From Dehalococcoidales bacterium (GTDB taxonomy: Bacteria; Chloroflexota; Dehalococcoidia; Dehalococcoidales; Fen-1064), in the NCBI GenBank assembly GCA_016783135.1, contig JADHXC010000016.1, forward strand, positions 1 through 41,583: DNA of 41,583 nucleotides. Reading direction: 5' to 3'. Shown here in pieces: positions 8,233 to 16,806 of this stretch. Numbering within the stretch: position 1 is the first letter of the stretch; each line of letters begins with the position of its first letter. The position numbers and the translations under genes are program-made. Under the pieces are notes generated by a model. It was not told where the DNA came from, searched no databases, and was given only the letters and a program-made list of their open reading frames with translations.

Positions 8233-9477
8233 CTATATAACTCCGGCTTGTTTCAGTGTCAGTATTTCCTCGCTTGACAGGCCCAGTTCCTGGTAGACCT
8301 CCCCATTGTGCTCACCGATGAGAGGAGCGCGACGGGATAGCTGTAGCGGTGTCCCCGAAGCAGTGGCAAAAGCACCGGGATAGGTGATGGTAGTATCCAG
8401 TTCGGGGTGCTCTACCTGCCTCCAGAAATCCCTGGCGGCAAGCTGTGGGCTCTCCAGAATATCCTTCATTGTGGATACCGGATAGAGCAGGATACGACGT
8501 TTCACGGCTCCTTCAAAGAGTTCGGCCTTGGTGTGCGACATGAAGAACTTCTTGGTCGTATCCGTCATGCGGTCGACCGTTTCCTGGGTCGTCTGCCTCA
8601 GGTCAAATGTTCCCCAGTCAATTCCGCTCAGGAATTCATCGGACATCCCTTCTTCTTCCATCCATTCGACAAGTGGGCGGCTGACACGCCTGGCCTGACC
8701 GCCGGTGGCGTAGAAGAACAGGATATAGCCGTCCTTGCAGGGCCACGTGTAGGTCGTGCGAAGCCCGGCAGTCCCCGGCTGCGCTACTGGCCCTGAGGCA
8801 CTCGTTTTGGTCAATGCCCACCCTACCGGGACGGTACCCCGACCGGCAGAATCCTGAATGGATACATCAACGTGTTGCCCTTCTCCCGTTGCCCAGCGGT
8901 CATAGAGCGCCAGCATTGCCCCCACGCCTCCCTCTATGGCGGCATGAAGGTAGGTCTGGGAATGGTGGCTGATTCGTATCGGGGGCCGGTCGACATCACC
9001 ACGTGCCGACATGAAACCGCCCATTGCCCAGGACACGATTTCAGGGGATTTGAAGTCCTTGTGAGGGCCGGTCTGTCCAAATGGTGTGATTGATACGAAG
9101 ATAATGCCGGGGTTAACCTTCTCCATGTCCGAGTATCCGAGGCCTAGACCATCCATGTAACCGGGTGGGAAGGATTCCAGGATGAAGTCCGCCGACCCGG
9201 CAAGTCTCTTGAAGACATCCTGACCGTCGGCTGTCTCGATATCCAGTGTGATGCCCCTCTTGCTCGTGTTGAAGGCAAACCACAGCAGGCTCTTCTCCGG
9301 GTCAGGTTCATCATGATAGTAAGGCCCGATGTCCCGGGTAGAGTCGCCACCCGGTCTTTCTATTTTGATGACATCGGCTCCAAGGTCGCCGAGTAGCTTA
9401 CCGCAGAGCAGACCTTTTTCGTCAGTCAGGTCCAGTACCCGGTACGGGCTGAGCATGCCTTCTGCCTTCTCTTCCAT
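8233..9477 (-). CDS. CaiB/BaiF (class III) CoA-transferase, first gene of pair
   Basis: A 414-aa class III CoA-transferase. It shows YRVLDLTDEKGLLCGKLLGD, IKIERPGGDSTRDIGPY, TLDIETADG and GQHVDVSIQDS, with the probable catalytic Asp near residue 204. Its start SPYRVLDLTD resembles the CoA-transferases that act on aromatic or aliphatic acyl-CoA, but the substrate is not resolved. ATG 9477 is preferred (GGAGAG about 7 nt upstream); the frame extends to 9561 but that extension contains a 19-bp tandem duplication and no ribosome site. The two CoA-transferases differ throughout, so this is not a recent duplication. Confidence 0.91.
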   Translation of the reverse strand: MEEKAEGMLSPYRVLDLTDEKGLLCGKLLGDLGADVIKIERPGGDSTRDIGPYYHDEPDPEKSLLWFAFNTSKRGITLDIETADGQDVFKRLAGSADFILESFPPGYMDGLGLGYSDMEKVNPGIIFVSITPFGQTGPHKDFKSPEIVSWAMGGFMSARGDVDRPPIRISHHSQTYLHAAIEGGVGAMLALYDRWATGEGQHVDVSIQDSAGRGTVPVGWALTKTSASGPVAQPGTAGLRTTYTWPCKDGYILFFYATGGQARRVSRPLVEWMEEEGMSDEFLSGIDWGTFDLRQTTQETVDRMTDTTKKFFMSHTKAELFEGAVKRRILLYPVSTMKDILESPQLAARDFWRQVEHPELDTTITYPGAFATASGTPLQLSRRAPLIGEHNGEVYQELGLSSEEILTLKQAGVI

Positions 9478-9550
9478 TTCATATCTCTCCAGGAGCACGA
9501 TTTCGGGCTTCTTATCTAAGCCGGTCACCCACAACGCCAAGTGTACTACA

Positions 9551-9588
9551 TTCTGCGGCACTAGAAAAGTTCTGCGGCACTAGAGAAG
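9551..9588. repeat. 19-bp tandem duplication
   Basis: Two adjacent copies of TTCTGCGGCACTAGAAAAG, the second with one A-to-G change, at 9551-9569 and 9570-9588. It lies upstream of the CoA-transferase operon start, probably a replication-slippage product in a leader region. Confidence 0.75.
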
Positions 9589-9688
9589 TGCCCTTATTCG
9601 TCCAGGAGATTAGTGGCACTCCCGTACAGCTGATGCTGGTTGCCATTGGAGAGTACTCATGTGGTTAGCTAAGGGATAAATATTTATA

Positions 9689-9723
9689 TGTGTGGAAAGC
9701 AGGCAAAGCCCGCTTTCCACACA
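9689..9723. repeat. Strong 15-bp-stem palindrome
   Basis: TGTGTGGAAAGCAGG (9689-9703) pairs with 9709-9723 with a single mismatch around a 5-nt loop. No T-run follows on the + strand; the minus-strand side is AT-rich. It could be a transcript-end hairpin or a protein-binding palindrome between divergent operons. Confidence 0.6.
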
Positions 9724-9955
9724 AGAAGAATACTCTCCTCCCTGCAGTGATGAGTCGTTGGGCAGTGACCACGACACCTCACTCTGTTGTGTCACCCTTC
9801 TGTCTGAACGAGGGAAATACCGCGCGACTTGCCCCAGGCAGATTGCAGTTCAACCGCCTTCAGTGTTACAATCACCTCTTGAGTGCCCTAACGCAAAGCA
9901 GGGATATCCCTGGCCTGATACCTTAGTAACAGAAACACCCGGTAGTATGTTCCGC

Positions 9956-9987
9956 AGGGTGAGACCCTTCGTTACACTCAGGGTGAC
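9956..9987. repeat. REP-like palindromic repeat, copy B
   Basis: Read on the minus strand it gives CACCCTGAG followed by CGAAGGGTCTCACCCT, the same outer arms as the repeat at 4809-4866 but without its inner hairpin. Confidence 0.5.
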
Positions 9988-10060
9988 ACGCCATTGATAT
10001 GTCATTCATCGACCTGCTACCTACAATATGAACCGGAAAGGTTGAGAGGAAAGAACGAGT

Positions 10061-10942
10061 ATGCCAGATAAAGTACCGCAGACTTTATACCGGGAACACA
10101 TGGTAGAGGAGTATATCATCGCTGAGGAACCATTCTACCTGCCGGTCAGGGACGAGGTCCAGCTCTTTGAGGCTGCCTACTCCCAGCAGATACCGGTACT
10201 GCTCAAGGGACCCACCGGCTGTGGCAAGACCCGGTTCCTGGAGTATATGGCCTACAACCTGGGCAAGTCCCGCTCTAAAGAGTCCTCATCATCTACTGAG
10301 AGACAGGCGATTCCCCTGGTAACGGTAGCCTGCCACGAGGACCTCACCGCCAGCGACCTTGTAGGAAGATATCTCCTGGAAGGTGATTCCACCAAATGGA
10401 TCGACGGCCCGCTGTCAAGGGCAGTGAAGGTCGGGGCTTTCTGCTACCTCGACGAGATTGTTGAGGCAAGAAAGGATACCGCCGTACTGATTCATCCTCT
10501 CACCGACCACCGGCGGATTCTGCCGATAGAGAAGAAGGGGCAGGTCATAGAGGCCAGTGATGGTTTCCTCCTGGTAATCTCCTATAACCCGGGTTACCAG
10601 AGCACCCTCAAAGACCTGAAACACAGCACCCGCCAGAGATTTATCTCCATTGAGTTCGACTACCCGCCGGTTGAGTTGGAGACGGATATTATCAGGCACG
10701 AAAGCGGCGTTTCAGAGGAAATGGCCAGTTCCCTGGCCAGACTCGGTGAAAAGGTGAGGAATCTCAAGGAACACCATTTACAGGAGGGGGTGAGCACCCG
10801 GCTCCTGATATACGCAGGGAGGCTGGTTACGCAGGGCATCACCCCGCGTCGGGCCTGCCAGGTAGCAGTGGTCTGGGCCATCACGGATGAGGCCGAAGTC
10901 CAGCGTAGCATCGAAGAGGTGATTTCCAGCATATTCGAGTAG
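10061..10942 (+). CDS. MoxR-family AAA+ ATPase, NorQ/CbbQ type
   Basis: A 293-aa AAA+ ATPase. Walker A is [10 protein letters not shown] (residues 50-59), followed by [20 protein letters not shown], a Walker B-like region [10 protein letters not shown], and a sensor-like segment [13 protein letters not shown]. The C-terminal ~80 residues match the small CbbQ/NorQ lid domain. Such ATPases remodel or insert metals into partner enzymes together with a VWA protein. The next gene is such a VWA protein, 81 nt downstream. No nitric-oxide reductase, RubisCO or other usual client lies nearby, so the client is unknown. ATG follows GAGAGGAAAGAACGAGT. Confidence 0.92.
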   Translation: MPDKVPQTLYREHMVEEYIIAEEPFYLPVRDEVQLFEAAYSQQIPVLLKGPTGCGKTRFLEYMAYNLGKSRSKESSSSTERQAIPLVTVACHEDLTASDLVGRYLLEGDSTKWIDGPLSRAVKVGAFCYLDEIVEARKDTAVLIHPLTDHRRILPIEKKGQVIEASDGFLLVISYNPGYQSTLKDLKHSTRQRFISIEFDYPPVELETDIIRHESGVSEEMASSLARLGEKVRNLKEHHLQEGVSTRLLIYAGRLVTQGITPRRACQVAVVWAITDEAEVQRSIEEVISSIFE

Positions 10943-11023
10943 GTACTTTATGTCAAGGGCAAAGGGCGGCATAGTCCCGCCCTGCCGCAGTGCCGGTACG
11001 ATATACTGGGAAACGGAAGGTGG

Positions 11024-13474
11024 ATGAGAGAAAGCAGGGACTCCATTCTGTTCGAGCAGGAGCTTGGCAGACTCCCACCGGCTATTGCCAGCAGGCTTCG
11101 CAAAGCAATGCCGCTGGTCCCCCACCCCATGCATCAACGGCTCCTGACACTCACCGGTGCAGTCCTCGCCTTGTCCGATTCCGCGGTGTCCGAATTCCTC
11201 AGGAACTGTTCCTTCGTAGCACGTAGAGCAGGTCCTGCCGGACTGGAATCGTGGTGCCTGGAGGGTCTTGAAGTCCTCCGGCAGAACGAACAGAGCGGGA
11301 TAACCTATTTCGGCCTGGGAATGAGCAAGAGCACCCTGCTGGTACAGAGACTATCTCCCGGTGTGGAACTGGACGGCGTCCGGGCACTACTGGAGATGTA
11401 CTGTCTGGCACTAACCGGAATAAAAAGCCCTGTCCTGTCCAGCAGTCACCCCCGGAACTACGGGACCGACCAGTCAATGCTACTAGAAGCCCCCGGAGAT
11501 GGCCACGCTATCTTCCTTCCGGATTTTGTCGATAGGTACCCCGCTAAACCGGAGAACTTCACCCGGTACAAGGTGATGGCCACTCACCAGGCGGGTCATA
11601 TCGAGTTCGGCAGCCATGCTCTCTACTCCGACGGTATCCAGACCGACTTCGATGGATTTCCGGAGCTTATAGGGGGCAGCAGGCTGGCTGCTGATATATT
11701 TACCATTGTAGAAGACGGCCGTATCGACTACCTCATCAAGCAGCAGTATCGGGGCATTGCCGGAGCCTATGGCAGGATTCAGGATGAAGCCCTGAGCGCC
11801 AGACCGCCCCTTACCGTCTACCGGTTGAAAGAGGCGTTCCTTGAGGTCCTTGTCCAGATGAGCCTGGGCCTTTTCGGTGAATGGCTGGTCCCGGCAGAAC
11901 TAAGTGTCCCTCTTTGTTTCGCCGGACCAATCATGAAGCGTGTTCTGTCGTCCGATTCCACAGTGCATGACAGTATCGATGCCACAATAAGCCTCTACAA
12001 GGTTGCGTCCGGACTATCCAGCGAGCCGGTCCCGGGTGACGGATGGCAGACCATCGACCTTGATGATAGCCTGGAGGGTGTTTCTTCACTATCTCCGGGC
12101 AGCATCAACGAGATACTGAGCGACATGCCTTCCGTAGAGCCTAAGGCCTCTGCCTACGCATCTCCACCAGAGGTGGAATACCGCAGCGGTCACAGAATGG
12201 ATTCTGATTACGAGGCCGGAGAGCCTGGGCCCGCATCTCAAGATGAAACCGAGACAGGTCCTTCACAGCCCACGTGGCAGGCATCTAATGAAACAGACGA
12301 TATTGACGACCTGCTTGAAGTCGGCTCTCTGGCGGCGGATAAGGGTACCACCGAGGAAGAGCTACTCGTGTTTGGTGTGAACAGCGCGAACAAGGAGAAC
12401 GTTCCGGTAGCACCTCAATCGGAGCAGGACAGCAATGACAACAATGAGGGTCCCCTGACGGCGGACGGCCCATTCTCCTACCTCTACAATGAATGGGACT
12501 TCCGCGCCAGTGACTACCGACTGCACTGGTGCCGGGTCCGCCAGGTTCCTTTGCAGGAAGGCACGCCGGACTTCTTCGAGGCAATCCTGAACGAGTACGC
12601 CGACCTTGCCACTCTATTGAGGAGGCAGTTTGAGCTGCTGAACCCCCGGTTCTCCCGGAAGGTAAAGCAATTGCAGGATGGCGAGGACTTTGACCTGGAT
12701 GCAGTGGTGGATTTCGTCATCACGAGGAAGGCCGGGCAAAATCCCGATGGCAAGGTCTACTGGCGAAGGAACAAAACAGAACGGGACGTCTCGGTGGCCT
12801 TCCTCCTCGACATGAGCTCCTCCACCATCGAGTACATCAATAAGACACAGCGGGGCGCCATCAACCAGCCGGTCTTCAAGGACTACAAGGACTATTTCGA
12901 ATGGCTCCAGCCCAACCAGGATAGCGTCATCCGGCCAAAGGACTTCAAACGGATAATCGACCTGGAGAAGGAGAGCCTCGTCCTATTGATAAGAGCACTT
13001 GAGGCTATCGGCGATACCTATGCTATCTACGGGTTCTCCGGCTACGGCCGGGAAAACGTGGAGTTCTACGTTGTTAAAGACCTCGAGGAGGAATTCTCCA
13101 ACCGGGTAAAGAGCAGGATTGATACCATTGCCCCGCAACACGGCACACGGATGGGGCCGGCAATCCGTCATGCCACCTGGAAGCTGGAACAGCAGGAATC
13201 GAGGAGTAAGTTCCTGTTCCTCATAAGTGACGGTCGCCCCGAGGACCACGGTTACGGCCAGAATGGACTTGAGAAGGAATACGCTATTAACGATACCAAG
13301 ATGGCGCTGGTAGAGACAAGAAACAAGGGCATAACGCCCTTCTGCCTGACCATCGACCGGGCGGGGCACGACTATCTTAAAACGATATGCGGTGACATGG
13401 GGTACGAGGTGGTGGCCGATATTGAATCGCTCCCGATGTGTCTACCAAGCCTCTATAGAAGGTTCACCACATAG
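11024..13474 (+). CDS. VWA-domain protein, NorD/CbbO type
   Basis: An 816-aa partner of the MoxR ATPase. The C-terminal von Willebrand factor A domain has an intact MIDAS: DMSSS at about residues 596-600, then GTRMGPAIRH and LFLISDGRPED. The N-terminal ~350 residues are helical and resemble NorD/CbbO proteins. Residues about 350-490 are an acidic, Ser/Glu/Asp-rich, probably disordered linker. NorD/CbbO proteins are thought to recruit the target enzyme to the NorQ/CbbQ ring through the MIDAS metal. The start is ATG with GGAAGGTGG immediately upstream. plsY follows 43 nt later, perhaps only by read-through. Confidence 0.88.
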   Translation: MRESRDSILFEQELGRLPPAIASRLRKAMPLVPHPMHQRLLTLTGAVLALSDSAVSEFLRNCSFVARRAGPAGLESWCLEGLEVLRQNEQSGITYFGLGMSKSTLLVQRLSPGVELDGVRALLEMYCLALTGIKSPVLSSSHPRNYGTDQSMLLEAPGDGHAIFLPDFVDRYPAKPENFTRYKVMATHQAGHIEFGSHALYSDGIQTDFDGFPELIGGSRLAADIFTIVEDGRIDYLIKQQYRGIAGAYGRIQDEALSARPPLTVYRLKEAFLEVLVQMSLGLFGEWLVPAELSVPLCFAGPIMKRVLSSDSTVHDSIDATISLYKVASGLSSEPVPGDGWQTIDLDDSLEGVSSLSPGSINEILSDMPSVEPKASAYASPPEVEYRSGHRMDSDYEAGEPGPASQDETETGPSQPTWQASNETDDIDDLLEVGSLAADKGTTEEELLVFGVNSANKENVPVAPQSEQDSNDNNEGPLTADGPFSYLYNEWDFRASDYRLHWCRVRQVPLQEGTPDFFEAILNEYADLATLLRRQFELLNPRFSRKVKQLQDGEDFDLDAVVDFVITRKAGQNPDGKVYWRRNKTERDVSVAFLLDMSSSTIEYINKTQRGAINQPVFKDYKDYFEWLQPNQDSVIRPKDFKRIIDLEKESLVLLIRALEAIGDTYAIYGFSGYGRENVEFYVVKDLEEEFSNRVKSRIDTIAPQHGTRMGPAIRHATWKLEQQESRSKFLFLISDGRPEDHGYGQNGLEKEYAINDTKMALVETRNKGITPFCLTIDRAGHDYLKTICGDMGYEVVADIESLPMCLPSLYRRFTT

Positions 13475-13517
13475 GACATCGGGTCATCATTAGAAACCAG
13501 GGAGGAAACGCACCGAG

Positions 13518-14153
13518 ATGGTACTCAAAGTAGTTGCTGCCGTGGTTATCGGCTACCTGCTCGGTTCAATACCATCCGCCTATATCGCCGGCCGCCTCAA
13601 GAAGAGCGTCGATATACGGCAGGTGGGTGGCGGCAACATGGGTGCCCTCAACGTCATGCGCGGGGTAGGTACCGCCGCCGGCTATGCAGTCGCTGTGACT
13701 GACGTCGCCAAGGGCTCACTGGCCGTACTGTTCGCGCAGTGGCTGGGACTTCCCCAGGTATGGATTCTCGTTGCCGGTTTCATGGCAATAGCCGGACACA
13801 ACTGGCCCGTTTTCTTACAGTTCAAAGGTGGCAAGGGCGGAGCAACCGCCATGGGGGTGTTACTGGCCCTGGTCCCCCTTGAGTTCGGCATCGGCTTCGC
13901 TGTGACCGTTGTCACAGTGATTATCACCAGCAATCCGGCACTGGGACAGGCTATCGGTATGGCCTGCATGCCCCTGGTCATCTGGCAGTTAAACGGCTCC
14001 GGGATGCTGGTCGGTTTCTCACTGGCGGTCTTCATTTTTGTGGCTATCAGGTATTCCCTGGCAGGACTGAGAAGGGCCAGGGAAGGCGTGGATATCAAGA
14101 AAGGTCTTATCTTCAGCAGGGAATATCACTTCTGGCAGGTGAAGAAGAAATAG
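13518..14153 (+). CDS. plsY: Glycerol-3-phosphate acyltransferase PlsY
   Basis: A 211-aa integral membrane acyltransferase that moves an acyl group from acyl-phosphate to the sn-1 position of glycerol-3-phosphate, the first step of phospholipid synthesis. It has the three PlsY motifs: GSIPSAYIAGR near the N-terminus, GGGNMGALNVMR, and GHNWPVFLQFKGGKGGAT. Hydrophobic segments give the usual multi-pass topology. In motif 2 the common GSGNxGATN is GGGNMGALN, a mild deviation. The Shine-Dalgarno is GGAGGAAA, about 10 nt before the ATG. A perfect hairpin overlaps the stop codon. Confidence 0.9.
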   Translation: MVLKVVAAVVIGYLLGSIPSAYIAGRLKKSVDIRQVGGGNMGALNVMRGVGTAAGYAVAVTDVAKGSLAVLFAQWLGLPQVWILVAGFMAIAGHNWPVFLQFKGGKGGATAMGVLLALVPLEFGIGFAVTVVTVIITSNPALGQAIGMACMPLVIWQLNGSGMLVGFSLAVFIFVAIRYSLAGLRRAREGVDIKKGLIFSREYHFWQVKKK

Positions 14154-14177
14154 AGGAGAAGATGACCTTCTCCTCTA
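14151..14177. terminator. Hairpin between convergent genes
   Basis: A perfect 11-bp stem, TAGAGGAGAAG with its complement, around an ATGAC loop. It begins at the plsY stop codon and faces the convergent aminotransferase gene. No T-run follows, so it is at best a weak bidirectional terminator or 3'-end stabiliser. Confidence 0.45.
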
Positions 14178-14219
14178 CCACAGCCGTGACACCCCACCTC
14201 ATCCCCCCGGGTTGGTCTT

Positions 14220-15530
14220 CTACAGGGTCCCCTCGTCAACCATAGCCTCAAGGGAATCTACCAGGGCCTCTATTGTCCGGTCAAGGTCTTCTTCGGTGTG
14301 AGCGACTGACATGATAAAGAAGCGCGCCGCCATAGTGGAAATCCCGCGTTGAAGGAGGTGCAGGCAGAGACGCGGTCTTGCCTGTGCACCTGCCACCAGC
14401 TCTTGCACGTCACGAGTGGGTGGCAGGGTATCGTCGGGGGGTTCCCGGTCAATCGAACCCATATATATCCAGATGATGTTCCTGCCATAGAGTCGGACGG
14501 CAAGACCTCGCTCTCTCAAAGCTCGGTTACCTCTTTGTCGAAGGTATGCACCCAGTTCGTTGACCCTCCTATGGACACTCCCATCCGTATAGAGCCGGCA
14601 AGCCGCGACACCGGCAGCGGCGGTGAGCGGGTTAGCGTTCCAGGTCCCGCTATGGGCCAGGAAGCGTTCCGGAGGAGGCTTGGGCGTAAGTGCCCCCATT
14701 ATCTCCGCCCGACCGCCCAGCGCACCGACACCGAGTCCGCCACCGACGGCCTTGCCCAGGCTGGTCAGGTCAGGCGTTACTCCAATTATAGACTGCCAGC
14801 CACCCGGCGCGTCGCGGAAGCCGGTAACGACTTCATCGATGAGGAAGACGGTGGCGTACTTGCGGGTGAGGGTAGACGCGGTACGAACGAAGTCGGCATC
14901 CCACGGAATCTGGCCACCCATGTGAGCACCTCCCCCTTCAAGCATGAGGATAGCGTACTCCCCGGTGGCCAGCACTTTTTCCAGACTATCAGGGTCGTGG
15001 CCGGGTATCATTGTTACCTGGTCGGCGACAACGCCGGGCCCGGCACCAACCAGTTCATCAGCCCAGCCGTGGAAGTTGTCACTGAACCTGAGTACCTTAC
15101 TTCTGCCGGTGAAGATTCTGGCGAGTCTAATCGCCATCAGGTTCGCTTCCTGCCCGCAGGAGAAGAACTCTACCCTCTCCATGGACGGCATCATGCCCTG
15201 CACCAGTTCGGCCCACTCCACCTCAAGCTCATGGTTGTCGCCGTAGTGCGTGCCCTTCGCCACCTGTTCCTGGACCGCCGTTACCACATCGGGGTGACTG
15301 TGTCCCAGTATCAGTGCCCCGTGCCCGAGGACGTAATCAATATACTCGTTGCCGTCGACGTCCCACTTCCGTGAACCCCTGGCGTGGGTTATGTAGGGCC
15401 GGAAAGGGTCGAGGATACGGGCAGTGTGAGTGGCACCGTTAGCAGGCAGAATCATCCGGGCACGCTCATGCAGCTCCCGCGACCCCTGGTGGGTACTGGT
15501 GTATTCCTCGACTATGCTCTGTGCGGTCAT
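14220..15530 (-). CDS. Class III PLP aminotransferase, glutamate-1-semialdehyde aminomutase-like
   Basis: A 436-aa fold-type I PLP enzyme. The internal aldimine Lys is K260 (TSLGKAVGGGLGVGALGG), the PLP-ring Asp is D232 in IDEVVTGFRD, and the substrate entry region is VLGHGALILGHSHP. It resembles HemL but the NSGTEA motif is SCGQEA, so heme synthesis is unlikely; it is better called an aminotransferase or aminomutase of unknown substrate. ATG 15530 has a strong GGAGGGAAGG upstream. It lies 57 nt downstream of a DapB/Ord-like dehydrogenase on the same strand, which hints at a two-step amino-acid or amino-ketone conversion. Confidence 0.85.
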   Translation of the reverse strand: MTAQSIVEEYTSTHQGSRELHERARMILPANGATHTARILDPFRPYITHARGSRKWDVDGNEYIDYVLGHGALILGHSHPDVVTAVQEQVAKGTHYGDNHELEVEWAELVQGMMPSMERVEFFSCGQEANLMAIRLARIFTGRSKVLRFSDNFHGWADELVGAGPGVVADQVTMIPGHDPDSLEKVLATGEYAILMLEGGGAHMGGQIPWDADFVRTASTLTRKYATVFLIDEVVTGFRDAPGGWQSIIGVTPDLTSLGKAVGGGLGVGALGGRAEIMGALTPKPPPERFLAHSGTWNANPLTAAAGVAACRLYTDGSVHRRVNELGAYLRQRGNRALRERGLAVRLYGRNIIWIYMGSIDREPPDDTLPPTRDVQELVAGAQARPRLCLHLLQRGISTMAARFFIMSVAHTEEDLDRTIEALVDSLEAMVDEGTL

Positions 15531-15587
15531 CGTTCCTTCCCTCCTGGCATAACCCAGTCATGCTGCTATCCGATTTCTGTAGTACGG

Positions 15588-16595
15588 TCAGACATCCTTT
15601 CCGAAAGCAGAAACCACGGGCAGCTCCCTCATGGTCAGCAGTCCCGGTCGTGCCTCCACAACCCTGTGAATGCAGTTTACGGTTATCGCTGCCGTGGCAA
15701 TATCCCCGTGAGTACCTCCCCTAATGACCACCTCCATGTTGGGAATCCCCGTGATATACACCGCGTCATAGGACTCGGACCCTCCCACGGCGGCCTCGAA
15801 CTCCAGGGTTATCAGCTCCTCTCCGGCGCGGATTCCCCTGCCCACCTGCCGGACGCCAGCCGCCTGCCCCGGCTCAACGGTCACGAAATCGGTCTTCACC
15901 TGCCTGGTGGCAATCACCGGTTCGATGCTCTCAGTAATATCATCAAGCGTCCACCCCAGGCCGTCAGCAATCATGGCTATTGACTCCGGCAGACCCACAT
16001 GTTTCAGGGTCCCCGAAGCTACCAGCGTCTCGAACTCCTCGAGTGTGCGCCCGGCGCCAATCTTCTTCTGAAAAGGACCGCGGCGCGGGGAAGCATCCTG
16101 GACCCTGATGGCCCTGATTCGCTCCACCTGCTGGCATACTCCGGTCATGAACAACGGCCAGGCATCCATGAGAAACCCCGGATTCACACCGGTGGCCAGA
16201 ACGGTGACGCTGTGCGCCTTGGCCACCCTGTCAATTTCGGCGGCAAGTTGTGGACTCTTTCGGTGCGGAAAGGACAATTCTTCGCAGGTCGAGATTACAT
16301 TAGCACCGGCACGAGCGCACTTCTCTATCTGAGGATAAACCAGGACCATTGAAGAACTCGTGGTGAGAAAAACCACATCCGGTCTGGTCTCAGACAGAAC
16401 AGAATCCGCATCAGAAGATACGGTGACACCCAGTTTGCCGTCGACACCAGCCACCTCGCCAAGGTCGCGCCCTGCCAGACTCTCATCGATATCAATAGCG
16501 CCAACCAGCTCAATATCGGCTCTCTGCGCAGCATATCTGGCCACACTGCAACCGATGGGACCGCACCCGAAAATCACTACCCTTATCTTTGTCAT
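15588..16595 (-). CDS. DapB/2,4-diaminopentanoate dehydrogenase-like NAD(P)-dependent oxidoreductase
   Basis: A 335-aa Rossmann-fold protein. It starts with VVIFGCGPIGCSVAR (dinucleotide binding) and has a central ISTCEELSFPH and ATGVNPGFLMD. That layout is typical of dihydrodipicolinate-reductase-like proteins annotated as 2,4-diaminopentanoate dehydrogenase (Ord). No ornithine aminomutase or thiolase genes (oraSE, ortAB) are adjacent, so the ornithine-fermentation role is not supported. AGGAGG at 16609-16604 gives best spacing (8 nt) to the ATG at 16595; ATG 16598 and GTG 16604 are alternatives. It is the first gene of a pair with the PLP enzyme. Confidence 0.8.
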   Translation of the reverse strand: MTKIRVVIFGCGPIGCSVARYAAQRADIELVGAIDIDESLAGRDLGEVAGVDGKLGVTVSSDADSVLSETRPDVVFLTTSSSMVLVYPQIEKCARAGANVISTCEELSFPHRKSPQLAAEIDRVAKAHSVTVLATGVNPGFLMDAWPLFMTGVCQQVERIRAIRVQDASPRRGPFQKKIGAGRTLEEFETLVASGTLKHVGLPESIAMIADGLGWTLDDITESIEPVIATRQVKTDFVTVEPGQAAGVRQVGRGIRAGEELITLEFEAAVGGSESYDAVYITGIPNMEVVIRGGTHGDIATAAITVNCIHRVVEARPGLLTMRELPVVSAFGKDV

Positions 16596-16718
16596 CATCT
16601 TCACCTCCTGGACGGTCTCTCAGTATAGCATACAACCCCGCTCTACCATCACAGTAATCGAGGGTAGAGGGAGTGGATATCCGCTACCGAAAACATGCTA
16701 ACAGGCGTGATTATGACC

Positions 16719-16747
16719 TTGACAGGGGTGTTTTCAGGGAGTAGTAT
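16719..16747 (+). promoter_or_regulatory. Promoter of MarR-ABC exporter operon
   Basis: TTGACA at 16719-16724, a 17-nt spacer and TAGTAT at 16742-16747. The -10 box overlaps the left arm of an inverted repeat (16746-16766), so a bound repressor would block RNA polymerase. Confidence 0.6.
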
Positions 16748-16766
16748 AGTTAATATCGTAAACTAT
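16746..16766. promoter_or_regulatory. Putative MarR operator
   Basis: Inverted repeat ATAGTT-n9-AACTAT overlapping the -10 region and probable start site of the promoter at 16719-16747, 40 bp before the marR start. MarR proteins usually bind such palindromes to repress themselves. Assignment to this regulator is inferred from position. Confidence 0.5.
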
Positions 16767-16806
16767 TATCAAGAGAAACTATATCCCCGATGAGCGAGGA
16801 GTGCCT

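Larger units (their letters stand above)
9478..10060. other. Divergent intergenic region with repeats
   Basis: About 580 bp between the CoA-transferase operon (-) and the MoxR operon (+). It holds a 19-bp tandem duplication (9551-9588), a strong palindrome (9689-9723) and a REP-like repeat (9956-9987). I see no convincing coding frame and no clear consensus promoter. Confidence 0.5.

Noticed and set aside
10061-13474. Denitrification (nor) or RubisCO activation operon
   Set aside because: NorQ/NorD-like proteins are present but no norB, norC, cbbL or cbbM lies in the window.
14220-15530. hemL (heme synthesis glutamate-1-semialdehyde aminomutase)
   Set aside because: The NSGTEA motif is replaced by SCGQEA and no other heme genes are present; the partner is a dehydrogenase.
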